From JBKHHU01 sp046539045 (GTDB taxonomy: Bacteria; Planctomycetota; Phycisphaerae; SM23-33): a DNA stretch of 10,068 nt. Both the position numbers and the translations under genes were made by a program. Positions 1 through 8,346 of the stretch are shown here, one piece after another. The notes under the pieces are model-generated. The model saw only the letters and a list, made by a program, of their open reading frames with translations. It was not told where the DNA came from and did no database searches. The stretch covers positions 1 through 10,068 of the forward strand of contig JBKHHU010000125.1 of assembly GCA_046539045.1 (NCBI GenBank), written 5' to 3'. Within the stretch, counting starts at the first letter, position 1, and the number at the start of each line of letters is the position of its first letter.

Positions 1-1496
1 TTCTGTTTACTCCCTTGCTGATCCGTCATCTCGGGGAGGAAGGCTTTGGGATCTGGCGCCTTGTGTTCTCGCTGGTGAGTTCGTTCTTCATTGTTCAGCT
101 CGGGCTTAACTCGGCTGTGAACCGCGAGGTCGCCTGTGCCCACGCGCTTAAGAAGCCACGCTTGGCCAGCGAACTGGTATGCACAACGCTTGGGGTCTAT
201 CTGGTTGGTGCGGCAATCGTCTTCGCGTTTACGCTTGTCTTGGCGTGGAAATTCCCGGTGTGGTTCGATATCAGCGAAGAGAACGCCCTCAGTTCGCGAA
301 TCGCTGTTGCTATCGCCGGTTGTGTGGTCGCAACGGTGGTTCCGCTTGGGGTCTTCCGTGCCGTCTTGACTGGTCTGCAGCGATATGTCGAGGTCAACTC
401 GGTGAAGGCGATGGCAAACCTCCTGCGGGCTGCCGCAGTCGGCTTGGTTCTTCTTGTTCAACGAGGGGTAGTGGAACTGGTGGCCATGACGGCCGGAATG
501 GTTCTGCTGGAGAACTTGCTGATTGCCCGGCTTTCCCGCAAGGCGTATCCCGAGATTCGGCTGTCGCGTGAGCTGTGCCACCCCCGGGCGCTCAAGCCGG
601 TGTTGTGGTACAGCCTCAGTTCGATCATGTTCGGCATCGGGGGTATGCTGAACCGCAAGGCCGGGCTATGGCTGATCGGCATCATGGTCGGGGCCGCTGG
701 GTCCAGCCCGTACGCGGTGGCGATGTCTCTGTGCAATATCATCGTCGGTGTGGTGACCTTCGCCGTGGCTGGGATCAAGCCGGCGGCCGCCGCTCTCGAT
801 GCAAGCGAAGACACCCGGCGCCTGGAGATTCTGCTGGTCCGGTCCCTCAAATACACGTTCTTCGTGGCGATACCCTTCTCGCTGCTGCTGTACACGCTGG
901 GCGGCAATTTTCTGCTCCTGTGGCTGCGGAAGCCGGCGTTCCTGGTGGTCGTGCCGGCATTGCAGTTCATGTGTATCACCCAGGTGTTGTACATGGCGCA
1001 GTTCAGCGGCAGTCTGGCGTTGCTGGGTGTGGGTCGCCATCGTGCCGTGGGGGCTACGACCATTCTTTCCGTCCCGGTCGGTATCGGGCTGTCGCTGCTG
1101 CTGAGGTATTACATGGAGGATCCATACCTGGCGGTGTCGATAGGCATGGGGTTGCCCACCTGGGCCTTGGGGCTGGTGGTCGTACCACTGCTGGCCTGCC
1201 ATGCCTTCAAGGCCAGTCGCCTGCTGCTGTACAGGGAGGCCTTCGCACGGCCGGTCCTGGTGTCGCTGCCGGCGGTCGGGCTTTGCTGGCTGATCGTCCG
1301 ATACGTAAGGATCGACAGTTGGCTGTCGCTGATGATGGCCGGTGCGGGGATATCGCTCACCGCGGCGGTGTGTTACCTTGCGGGCGGGATGGACGGACTG
1401 GAGAGAAAGGCGCTGCTGTCCAGCGTGTTGCGCAGGAAGCGAAAGGCCAGAATGGATGCCGAAGAGGAAGACGAGGACAGGCATGCAGAAGAATAA
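1..1496 (+). CDS. Polysaccharide flippase-like membrane protein (Wzx/MATE-type), 5' partial
   Basis: Probable lipid-linked oligosaccharide flippase of the polysaccharide biosynthesis/MVF superfamily, acting in the inner membrane to move undecaprenyl-linked repeat units outward. The frame is open at the left edge. The codons before the first possible TTG start (position 15) read LFTP and continue into LLIRHLGEEGFGIW, the usual end of the first membrane helix and first loop in this family. The true start therefore lies upstream, and probably only a short N-terminal piece is missing. About 494 residues are visible, with roughly a dozen hydrophobic segments. The segment GLNSAVNREVA after the second helix is also typical. 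The protein ends in a basic then very acidic cytosolic tail (RKRKAR, then DAEEEDEDRHAEE). Its stop overlaps the start of the next glycosyltransferase by 14 bases, indicating translational coupling. Family assignment is good; the substrate is unknown. Confidence 0.85.
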   Translation, partial: LFTPLLIRHLGEEGFGIWRLVFSLVSSFFIVQLGLNSAVNREVACAHALKKPRLASELVCTTLGVYLVGAAIVFAFTLVLAWKFPVWFDISEENALSSRIAVAIAGCVVATVVPLGVFRAVLTGLQRYVEVNSVKAMANLLRAAAVGLVLLVQRGVVELVAMTAGMVLLENLLIARLSRKAYPEIRLSRELCHPRALKPVLWYSLSSIMFGIGGMLNRKAGLWLIGIMVGAAGSSPYAVAMSLCNIIVGVVTFAVAGIKPAAAALDASEDTRRLEILLVRSLKYTFFVAIPFSLLLYTLGGNFLLLWLRKPAFLVVVPALQFMCITQVLYMAQFSGSLALLGVGRHRAVGATTILSVPVGIGLSLLLRYYMEDPYLAVSIGMGLPTWALGLVVVPLLACHAFKASRLLLYREAFARPVLVSLPAVGLCWLIVRYVRIDSWLSLMMAGAGISLTAAVCYLAGGMDGLERKALLSSVLRRKRKARMDAEEEDEDRHAEE

Positions 1497-2745
1497 ACCT
1501 GCCAGCCAGATTGCCGACGCCGAACTGCCGGTCCCGGCCGACCTGAGCATGAAGGTCGGTCTGGTCTCGCTGTACCCGCCACCGTTGGCGGGAGCATCGG
1601 TTTACGGCCAGCGCCTCTTGGCTGCGCTTCGCCAACGGGGTCTGGCGGTGGAGTTGCTGGCACACAAGCATTCCGAGGTCTCCGGGGCTGATCGCCAGGA
1701 GGGCGTTCGCCCGATGCCGGGAGAGCAGACTCTGCTAACCGCTCTGGACAGCGGGCAATACGATGTTGTGCACGACTTCCGGTTTCACACCCAGTGGATG
1801 CGCAGGAACCCTCTTCCGCTCTGGAAATACGCCCGCAAGGCCCAGAACAGCCGCACTTCGCTCGTGGTGACCTGTGGTGCGGGGATCTTCGCCAAACGGG
1901 TACGGGAAGGCAGTTGGTGGCAGAAGAAACTGCTGAAAAGGGCACTGCGATCGGTCGATCTGTTCATCTCCAAGCAGACCGAGTTGCTGGAAACGCTCGG
2001 GGAACTGGGATTCCCGTCCGGGCGAATGGCCTACCTGTCGTCGTCGCTGCCGCTCGGTGAGTTACCCCCGCTCCATGGCGAAGTGGCCGACTTCGCAGCC
2101 TCTCATGAACCATTGATCGTGACTTCGGGGGGGTATTGCAAGAACCTCTACCGGATGCACCAGGTTGTCCAGGCCGCCGGGCGCCTCAAAGGGAAATACC
2201 CTCGCCTAGGCGTGATACTGGGTACGTGCACCCCGATTTCAGTCGAGGATATGCGACGGGTGGACAATGCGGTCGAGCAATCGAACCTGCGAGGGCAGGT
2301 GCACGTAGCAAAAGACTACGACCGCTTCCCGTCTTTGCTGGCGGCAGCCGACGTTTCGGTACGTGCGAGCGTTGTGGAGGGCTCGTCGAATGCGGTGTTC
2401 GAGTCGCTTCTGGTTGGTTGCCCGACGGTGGTGAGCGATATCCCCGGGCGTCCAGAAGGGGCCATTCGGTACCGTGCCGACGACATGGAAGACATGACTC
2501 GCGTCCTGGGCGAGGTGATTGAAATCCGGATCCGGAAGCACTCAGGGAAGCCCGTCAGAATGTCGATGCATTGTTACGGGTCTACGCGCATCTGGCAGGT
2601 CGGTAAGTCCTTACCAAGGCGTGCGGACATTGCTTTCTCTTGGGATGGTCACTATGCTGAGACGCCGTTGGCGACCTTTGGGAAGGTCGCCCGCACCCCG
2701 CGTGGGCGTTTCTCTTGCCGTGCCGCAACGGAAATAGAATCATGA
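1483..2745 (+). CDS. Glycosyltransferase family 4-like protein, possible internal frame disturbance
   Basis: Cytosolic glycosyltransferase of the GT-B fold, family 4-like, expected to add a sugar from a nucleotide-sugar donor to the growing lipid-linked repeat. I chose ATG 1483 because GAGGA (1473-1477) lies 5 bases upstream and the start overlaps the flippase stop. The alternative ATG 1549 lacks a clear ribosome-binding site. Visible features are an N-terminal glycine-rich loop (SLYPPPLAGASVYG), a central VTSGGYCKNLYR segment opening the C-terminal domain, and an E-x7-E donor-site motif (E299 to E307, EGSSNAVFE). The frame closes at 2745 and gives 420 residues. A family-typical end, AFSWDGHYAET (F at about residue 385), is in this frame. 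Between about 2521 and 2605, however, the more protein-like reading is one frame over, so two compensating indels are possible. The stop overlaps the next start as ATGA. Donor and acceptor are unknown. Confidence 0.8.
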   Translation: MQKNKPASQIADAELPVPADLSMKVGLVSLYPPPLAGASVYGQRLLAALRQRGLAVELLAHKHSEVSGADRQEGVRPMPGEQTLLTALDSGQYDVVHDFRFHTQWMRRNPLPLWKYARKAQNSRTSLVVTCGAGIFAKRVREGSWWQKKLLKRALRSVDLFISKQTELLETLGELGFPSGRMAYLSSSLPLGELPPLHGEVADFAASHEPLIVTSGGYCKNLYRMHQVVQAAGRLKGKYPRLGVILGTCTPISVEDMRRVDNAVEQSNLRGQVHVAKDYDRFPSLLAAADVSVRASVVEGSSNAVFESLLVGCPTVVSDIPGRPEGAIRYRADDMEDMTRVLGEVIEIRIRKHSGKPVRMSMHCYGSTRIWQVGKSLPRRADIAFSWDGHYAETPLATFGKVARTPRGRFSCRAATEIES

Positions 2746-4253
2746 CGCAAGCGACAACCCTCCGATCCGCCGGCCATCTGGACAACAGCCCGCTGGTATG
2801 GGTGGAGAAACCGGAACCCGCGGAAGTCACATGGACACTCGGGAGCATCCTTCGCGAGGGCGGGGCCGCCATTCTTGTGGCCTTTCTGCTGACCGCGGTC
2901 CTTTCAGGTCCGGCCGATTCGACCATTAAACGCCTTATCGTGGTGAGTCTGGGCTTCGGTGTCTTGATGGGCGGTTTCCTTCTGGCCACCAAACTTTCGT
3001 CTCGCCTGATCTTGGCGCTGGCATGCGCGGTCATGTACGAGTGGAACTACTTCCACCCGAAGATTCTGGCCCACATCGTGATGATCTCGCCGGCGGTGTT
3101 AATGGCTCTGTTGGCGTGGATGGTGGACCGCGCCCGGACCCAGAGGCCCGACCTGATCCATCATGACGCGATGGGTCTGAAAGGGGTTGTCGTCGGGGGC
3201 TATATTATCCTTCTGCTCTGTCTGCTGGTTGCCCAAGCCTTCAGCATTGCACCGTTGACAGTCTCACTCAAGTGGTACTTCATACGCTATATCTGGGCGA
3301 TTCCCTGGGTGCTTGCCGCCGCTCGCGTGGTCCGCAACAGGGAAACTCCGAATTTCGCCGATGGCTATATCCTGATCGGGCTGGTGGTGGCGGCCTCGAT
3401 TCTGATCTACAACCTCACCGGTAAGGAAGTCCTGATCTACCAGGGCATGGCCAAGTTGCTTGAGATACGCGAGGAAGACCGTTACGGCGGACTCCTGGTG
3501 AACCCCAACTCCTCGACGCTGATCATCGGTTCGGCCCTGGTGCTGCTGATGCTTCGGTGGAGGGCCGCTCGCGGAGCCGCCAGATGGGTCAGCCCAATCG
3601 TGCTGGCGGTGCTGGCACTTTCGATGATCCTGGCACAGTCACGCGGACCGATCCTGACTGTTGCTCTGCTGGTCATGGGGCTGCTTCTGCGACGACGCTG
3701 GCGAAAGACGGCCTTGGGCATCACACTGCTGGGTGTTCTGGGAATCACATTTCTCAGCTTCGCAGGCTTTGGCGAGACCCTTGCGGGTGGTGGAACCAAG
3801 CTTCTGGAACGGTTCCAAGAGAGCGGAGAAGGTTTCGCCGGCCGACTGGTGATCATGGGACATTCCCTTACACTGCTTACCGAGTATCCGGCCGGCCTGG
3901 GTGAGTCCCAGGAGATGTTCGCTTGGATCAGCGCCGGCGGTCACGTTGAGCACAGCGAGTACGTCTCGTTCTTGGTGCGCGGTGGATGGCAGAGCGGGAT
4001 GGTTGCGGTGGTGTTGATGGTCACGCTTATCGCCGGGTGGGCCAAGGCCACCAGGCAACGGTTCCCCAACCGGCCGGGAAGCTTCGTTTCGGCGCTGCTG
4101 GCGTTTTTCCTGATCGCGTTTATCTACAGCCACCCCATGACCCTTCGGGTGGAACTGAACTACATCGTTCACATCGTGTTCACGATGGCGTTCGTCTCTT
4201 TGATCTACGCTCAGCCTCAGCCGTCCGACGTGGAAGTCTATGGACAGTCGTGA
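2742..4253 (+). CDS. O-antigen ligase/polymerase-like membrane protein (Wzy_C type)
   Basis: Integral inner-membrane protein of the O-antigen ligase/polymerase (Wzy_C) superfamily, 503 residues. Members join lipid-linked glycans at the periplasmic face, either polymerising repeat units or transferring chains to an acceptor. The start at 2742 (overlapping the previous stop as ATGA) gives an N-terminal cytosolic stretch of about 35 residues before the first hydrophobic helix. About ten to twelve membrane segments follow. Family hallmarks are the loop LVNPNSST (N254), the QSRGP segment (Q299, R301) at the end of a helix, and the large periplasmic loop ending in HVEHSEYVSFLVRGG (H401, H404, Y407), equivalent to the conserved HN-x-YL motif. 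R301 and H404 are the best candidates for functional residues. The upstream ribosome-binding site is weak (GGAAAT), so coupling to the previous gene is likely. Whether it is a polymerase or a ligase cannot be decided from sequence. Confidence 0.85.
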   Translation: MTQATTLRSAGHLDNSPLVWVEKPEPAEVTWTLGSILREGGAAILVAFLLTAVLSGPADSTIKRLIVVSLGFGVLMGGFLLATKLSSRLILALACAVMYEWNYFHPKILAHIVMISPAVLMALLAWMVDRARTQRPDLIHHDAMGLKGVVVGGYIILLLCLLVAQAFSIAPLTVSLKWYFIRYIWAIPWVLAAARVVRNRETPNFADGYILIGLVVAASILIYNLTGKEVLIYQGMAKLLEIREEDRYGGLLVNPNSSTLIIGSALVLLMLRWRAARGAARWVSPIVLAVLALSMILAQSRGPILTVALLVMGLLLRRRWRKTALGITLLGVLGITFLSFAGFGETLAGGGTKLLERFQESGEGFAGRLVIMGHSLTLLTEYPAGLGESQEMFAWISAGGHVEHSEYVSFLVRGGWQSGMVAVVLMVTLIAGWAKATRQRFPNRPGSFVSALLAFFLIAFIYSHPMTLRVELNYIVHIVFTMAFVSLIYAQPQPSDVEVYGQS

Positions 4254-4286
4254 TGGGTCTGTCGATAGAAGGCCAGGAGCGACAGC

Positions 4287-6323
4287 ATGAGACTTCTTAA
4301 CCCGGTTTTCCTGATGCGATTGCCGACCCGTGCGTACGGTTACCTGCGACGCAAGACGCTTGCGCGTGTGCGCCGGTATCGCTGGAGTCGCCGGCACCCT
4401 TCGGATCACCGGGCCATGGGCGACTGCCGCGTAGCAGTGGCAAACGCTCGCCTCCTCTGGAAAGGCCTCGACGAGCCTGAGACCTGGCCGCTTGCCCGCC
4501 AACGCTGGCCCCAACTGCACGAGGCGACCACCCGGTGCGCTCAAAACGTCTCGGACGGCATTTTCGACTATCTGGGAATGGGGCCCACCCGGGTCACCGA
4601 TGAGCAGGGAAACTACCGCTGGAACATCGACTTCCGATGCGGCGCGGAATTCCCTCTCCAGTCGCTCTATCTCGATATCGGTCGATCGTTGAACAAGCCC
4701 GGGGCCGACATCAAGATCCCCTGGGAACTCTCACGATTCCAGTCGGTGTTCCCGGGTTACTTTTCCGGGCTGGACGGCTACGGCGAAATGTTTTTCGCTC
4801 AGTGGCGGGACTGGATGGAATCCAACCCCCTCGGCCGAGGTCTGAACTGGTCCTGTGCCATGGAAGTGGCATTGCGGGCGATGAGCTGGAGCTTCGCGCT
4901 GGCCGCCTGGGGCGGTGAATGGCCGCAGGACCGGGTAGACCAACTCTCGGCATCGCTTCTGGACCACGGCCGGTTTATCCGGGACAACCTGGAGTGGTAC
5001 CCGGCGGCCCGGACGAACCACTACTACGCGAACCTCGTGGGGCTTGCCGTGCTCGGACTGCTGTTTCGCGAGCGGCCGGAAGGGCGCAGGTGGGCGAACT
5101 TCGCCAGGAAGCAGCTCCAGGCCGAGACGCTCCAGCAATTCGCCCCGGACGGATTCAATCGGGAGACTTCTACTGTTTACCACCGCTTCATGTGCGAGTT
5201 AGGGGTAGTAGGGCTTCTGGCTTGCCGGGAAGCAGGCGAGGAATGGTCACCCCGGGCCCAGGATCGACTGGCCGAGGCGTTTCGTGCCTTGCATCTTCTG
5301 GGCGGCAAGGCCGGCGTGGTACCCATCTTCAGCGACAACGACAGCGGCCGTGTGTTCCCCATTGTGGAGCGACGTGACACCGACGCCGGACAGCTTCTGC
5401 GCATGGGGAGTCTGGCACTGCCCGGGCATGGTCTGCCCCAGGGCGAACCGTCGCCCGAGGCAGTCTTGCTCTTTGGGGCCGAGGGACTTTCCGAAGCGTC
5501 CGGAGGCAGTTCGTCTACCCAAGCAGGGGGATCGCTGCCTGATTCCGGCCTGTTCATTCTTGGCGATACAGAGGACAGGATGATCATCCGTTGCGGCCCG
5601 CTTACGTATCGGCCGGTAGGGGGGCACCTGCATCTGGACCAGCTTTCGTTCTGCCTGATGGTGAAAGGCAAGCCGATCATTGTGGACCCGGGGCAGTTCT
5701 GCTACACGGCCTGGCCGGAGGTAAGCCTTGCCTATCGGCTGAGCCGCTCGCACAATACAATGACGGTGAACGGCCTGGAGCAGGGCAAGCCTGTTCTTTC
5801 GCCGCAGAAGTATGCGTTCCGTCGGGTCGAAGGCATTGACGTGCGGTGTGTCCAATTCGAGGCATCTTCGGAAGAGTCGTTCCTGATCGGTGAGCACAAT
5901 GGGTTTGCCGACGGCTGCGGGCCGCTCATTCACCGGCGGACAGTTCGCCACAGCCGATCCTGCAGGGAATGGGAAATCTGCGATGAGGTCGTGGGTCGAG
6001 AGGATGTCTCGCAGGCCGAGTGGCGATTCCACCTGCATCCGGAGGTCTCGGTCCGCCAGGAGGCCGATAGCGTGATACTGGAAAGTGGAGTGGTTCGGGT
6101 CTGCCTTCGCTTTGAGCGGAAGGATTTGTTGCTGTCATGCGAGCCGTATGATTACTCGCCCGGATACGGCCGACGGACGGAGGCGACGGTTTTGCGTTTC
6201 CAGGCGGACTCTCCCGGCAGGGTGAAGAAGCGGTTCACGCTTTCAACGGGTAGCGACGCAGAGGTTCACTTCCACAGGGCATTACGGTCACAGGTCCATG
6301 CCCCCAACGGAGCAGACAGATGA
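4287..6323 (+). CDS. Heparinase II/III-like polysaccharide lyase family protein
   Basis: Protein of the heparinase II/III superfamily, 678 residues, a two-domain polysaccharide lyase type that cleaves uronate-containing glycans by beta-elimination. The N-terminal alpha/alpha toroid carries the family signature DIKIPWELSRFQ (about residues 143-155), GLNWSCAMEVALRAMSW, and the candidate catalytic set N244-H245 (TNHYYANLVG) and Y298-H299 (STVYH). The C-terminal beta domain carries GGHLHLDQLSF (H447, H449, D451) and VDPGQFCY. The two domains are joined by a Ser/Gly-rich stretch (GGSSSTQAGG). The N-terminus is strongly basic with no signal peptide, so a cytosolic or membrane-associated location is inferred, as for many paralogs in capsule and exopolysaccharide clusters. 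The start ATG 4287 follows AGGAG (4275-4279) by 7 bases. It lies 33 bases after the ligase-like gene and overlaps the methyltransferase by ATGA. It could be a chain-editing lyase or a non-lyase relative such as an epimerase-like enzyme; substrate unknown. Confidence 0.87.
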   Translation: MRLLNPVFLMRLPTRAYGYLRRKTLARVRRYRWSRRHPSDHRAMGDCRVAVANARLLWKGLDEPETWPLARQRWPQLHEATTRCAQNVSDGIFDYLGMGPTRVTDEQGNYRWNIDFRCGAEFPLQSLYLDIGRSLNKPGADIKIPWELSRFQSVFPGYFSGLDGYGEMFFAQWRDWMESNPLGRGLNWSCAMEVALRAMSWSFALAAWGGEWPQDRVDQLSASLLDHGRFIRDNLEWYPAARTNHYYANLVGLAVLGLLFRERPEGRRWANFARKQLQAETLQQFAPDGFNRETSTVYHRFMCELGVVGLLACREAGEEWSPRAQDRLAEAFRALHLLGGKAGVVPIFSDNDSGRVFPIVERRDTDAGQLLRMGSLALPGHGLPQGEPSPEAVLLFGAEGLSEASGGSSSTQAGGSLPDSGLFILGDTEDRMIIRCGPLTYRPVGGHLHLDQLSFCLMVKGKPIIVDPGQFCYTAWPEVSLAYRLSRSHNTMTVNGLEQGKPVLSPQKYAFRRVEGIDVRCVQFEASSEESFLIGEHNGFADGCGPLIHRRTVRHSRSCREWEICDEVVGREDVSQAEWRFHLHPEVSVRQEADSVILESGVVRVCLRFERKDLLLSCEPYDYSPGYGRRTEATVLRFQADSPGRVKKRFTLSTGSDAEVHFHRALRSQVHAPNGADR

Positions 6324-7117
6324 CAGCTCAGAGAGAAGAGGACGGCTCGCTCCAGGAAAGTGTGCAAGCCAAGTCGAGCGATTCCAAGGAAAAGTGGGAT
6401 GAAGTGTGGCGACGGCAGTCCGGCAGGCGGTCCGGCGGAGCAAGGGGGCTGCTTCGCAAGTGCATCGGGAAGTTCCTTCCGAACAGCCAGGCGTTTCAGT
6501 ATCTGCTGGCATACTGGATGGAGCGCGAAATGAATCTGCCCGCCAGCAGCGTGCTGGAGATCGGAGGGGCCGGACACCTGGGGCTGTTGTTGTTGCCCAA
6601 GGTGTCTCACTACGGGCTTCTGGATTACTCGGAAGAAGCTATCGAACGGGCCCGCCGGGTCATTGGGAAGAAGGCGAACATTTCCCTCATTCACGGCGAC
6701 ATGTTCACTTTCGAGCCCGAAACGGAGCCGGATATCGTGCTTTCCATCGGCCTGATTGAGCATTTCTTCGGTGCCGAGCGTCGGGAGGTGGTTCAGGCCC
6801 ATTCCCGGATGACCTCAAAATACGTCTGCATCGGAGCCCCGGCCGACACGCCTCAGAACTGGTGGCGGCATTTCGGATATGAAAAGACCAAGCTTTACCC
6901 TTCGCAGCGTCCGATCTGTGAGGAGGAGCTGTGGGATATGTGTGTCGATTCTGGGTTGTCTCCCGTTTGCATGACGCGGCTCGACCCCTCCTACGGAACG
7001 AATCCGGGCCGGTTCAGGCGCCGTTTTGCCGAGTGCAAAGCGGCCTGGTGGCCTTCGAAGCGGAGCCAGGTGGACGTGCCTGACGGCGGGGTCATCGTTA
7101 TGTTGGCGGAGAAGTAG
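6320..7117 (+). CDS. Class I SAM-dependent methyltransferase
   Basis: Soluble methyltransferase of 265 residues with a Rossmann-like fold that uses S-adenosylmethionine. The motifs appear in the expected order: motif I VLEIGGAGHLG (residues 78-88), the acidic residue that binds the ribose in LLDYSEEAIERA (D102), HGDMFTF (D127), and motif IV/post-I DIVLSIGLIEHFF (138-150). The first 55 residues are polar and basic and look like a variable acceptor-binding extension. The C-terminus is also family-variable. The start is supported by GGAG (6309-6312) with 7 bases spacing and by the ATGA overlap with the heparinase-like gene, so the two are probably coupled. In this locus it most likely O-methylates a sugar or an oligosaccharide intermediate, but a protein or lipid acceptor cannot be excluded. 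No residue identifies the acceptor. Confidence 0.85.
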   Translation: MTAQREEDGSLQESVQAKSSDSKEKWDEVWRRQSGRRSGGARGLLRKCIGKFLPNSQAFQYLLAYWMEREMNLPASSVLEIGGAGHLGLLLLPKVSHYGLLDYSEEAIERARRVIGKKANISLIHGDMFTFEPETEPDIVLSIGLIEHFFGAERREVVQAHSRMTSKYVCIGAPADTPQNWWRHFGYEKTKLYPSQRPICEEELWDMCVDSGLSPVCMTRLDPSYGTNPGRFRRRFAECKAAWWPSKRSQVDVPDGGVIVMLAEK

Positions 7118-7132
7118 TGCCTGTCACGCAGC

Positions 7133-7137
7133 AGGAG
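7133..7137 (+). promoter_or_regulatory. Ribosome-binding site that fixes the start at 7144
   Basis: AGGAG with a 6-base spacer to ATG 7144. An in-frame GTG at 7117 would add nine residues and overlap the previous stop by one base, but has no comparable site. This motif therefore decides the start. Confidence 0.7.
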
Positions 7138-7143
7138 TCATTC

Positions 7144-8346
7144 ATGCCAGAGAAGAGGCCTCTTCGGGTATCCATGATCGTTTTGAACGAGGTACTCCGG
7201 GACGCGCGAGTCCTACGGGCCGCGCGTTCCCTGCATGACCTCTGTGACCTCCAGGTCATCGGCGTGGACCGTCGCAAGAGCCCGCTGGATGAATCGAGGG
7301 CGCGCAGGGAACTGGGGCTGAACATCCAATGGGCTCCGATGGCCAAAACCAGCCGCCTGCCGCGGAACAAGCTGGGGTACACGGCCCGATTCGCCGAGGT
7401 CTTCTGCAGGGCGCTGCGCCTGGCGGGGCGGCATCGACCTCACGTGGTCCATGCCCACGACCTGGATACGCTGCCGATTGCCCTGATCATGCAGGCGATG
7501 TTCCGCAGCCGTATCGTTTACGACGCCCACGAACTCTACCGCGACACCCTCTGGAGCGGATTCCGGGTGATGGGGATCAACTTCTCCAATCTGTTGGAAG
7601 ACTACGGGATGTCACGTGCGTCAGCAATTATCGCCTGCAATCGCTACCGGGCGAAGATCATGCAGGAAGAGTACGGGGCGCCGGTTGAGCCTGTGGTGAT
7701 CTCCAACATCCCCCAGGCCGGCGAACCAGTGGAGAGTGATATCCTGCAACGGTACGTGAAGCAGAGGAATCCGGGAATTCGCAAGGTGGTCCTGCACCAG
7801 GGCGGAATCTGCGCGGGAAGAAACATCGAGACGGTTGTGGCGAGCCTGCCTCACCTGCCGACAGATACCGCCATCGTATTGCTGGGTGGGGGAGGCGATG
7901 ATTACGTCGATTCTCTCTTCAGGCAGGCCGAGGAACTGGGTGTCCGCGATCGGCTGTTTCAGCATCCTCCCGTGAATCACGATATCCTGCTGCCGATGAC
8001 CTGCTCGGCCGACGTTGGAATCGTGATCTACGGGAAGACCCCCCGCAACAACTATTACTGCGCCCCCAACAAGCTGAACGAGTACGCAGCCGCACGGCTG
8101 CCGTTCGTGGGAGCCGACCTGCCGCCCATCCGGGATTTCATCGAGACTTGGGGAGTTGGTGAGATTTTCGATCCTGACGACCCCCGGGATCTGGCCGAGG
8201 CGATCAGGAAAGTGCTCGCCGACGAGAACTCCCTGAAAAGCTACCGGGCGAACTGCGACAGAGCTGCCCGGGAATGCACATGGGAGAAGGAAGCCGATAA
8301 ACTGCGGGCCCTCTATCACCACCTTGGTGAGCGGATCCCCCGCTGA
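7144..8346 (+). CDS. Glycosyltransferase family 4-like protein
   Basis: GT-B fold glycosyltransferase, 400 residues, cytosolic, expected to extend the lipid-linked glycan. Motifs seen are HAHDLDTLP (103-111), YDAHELY (126-132), HQGGICAGRN (218-227) at the start of the C-terminal domain, GGGGD (248-252), and CAPNKLNEYAAARLP (306-320). The last motif is the nucleotide-binding loop of a GT4 subgroup in which the second Glu of the E-x7-E pair is kept (E313) and the first is not obvious. The N-terminal strand VSMIVLNEVLRDARVLR is also typical of that subgroup. Length is normal for the family and no truncation is visible. The gene starts 27 bases after the methyltransferase stop and ends the + strand run. 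It converges with the sulfotransferase, leaving only 7 bases between the two stops. Donor and acceptor sugars are not predictable. Confidence 0.87.
   Translation: MPEKRPLRVSMIVLNEVLRDARVLRAARSLHDLCDLQVIGVDRRKSPLDESRARRELGLNIQWAPMAKTSRLPRNKLGYTARFAEVFCRALRLAGRHRPHVVHAHDLDTLPIALIMQAMFRSRIVYDAHELYRDTLWSGFRVMGINFSNLLEDYGMSRASAIIACNRYRAKIMQEEYGAPVEPVVISNIPQAGEPVESDILQRYVKQRNPGIRKVVLHQGGICAGRNIETVVASLPHLPTDTAIVLLGGGGDDYVDSLFRQAEELGVRDRLFQHPPVNHDILLPMTCSADVGIVIYGKTPRNNYYCAPNKLNEYAAARLPFVGADLPPIRDFIETWGVGEIFDPDDPRDLAEAIRKVLADENSLKSYRANCDRAARECTWEKEADKLRALYHHLGERIPR

Noticed and set aside
666..1550. Long - and + strand frames overlapping the flippase
   Set aside because: They are rich in Q, H, R and G as expected of shadow frames, and conflict with a polytopic membrane protein that reads cleanly.
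2523..2606. Programmed -1 ribosomal frameshift as explanation for the alternative reading in the first glycosyltransferase
   Set aside because: No X-XXY-YYZ slippery heptamer is present at 2515-2525, and the alternative frame terminates at 2606 before the family-typical C-terminal segment.
2630..2658. Promoter-like TTGCTT, 17 bases, TATGCT
   Set aside because: The -35 matches the consensus at only 3 of 6 positions and the whole site lies in the FSWDGHYAE coding segment of the glycosyltransferase; chance is the simpler explanation.
3639..4544. A 301-residue - strand open frame across the ligase-like and heparinase-like genes
   Set aside because: It is a shadow frame in high-GC sequence. It crosses the junction of two well supported + strand genes and shows no family motif.
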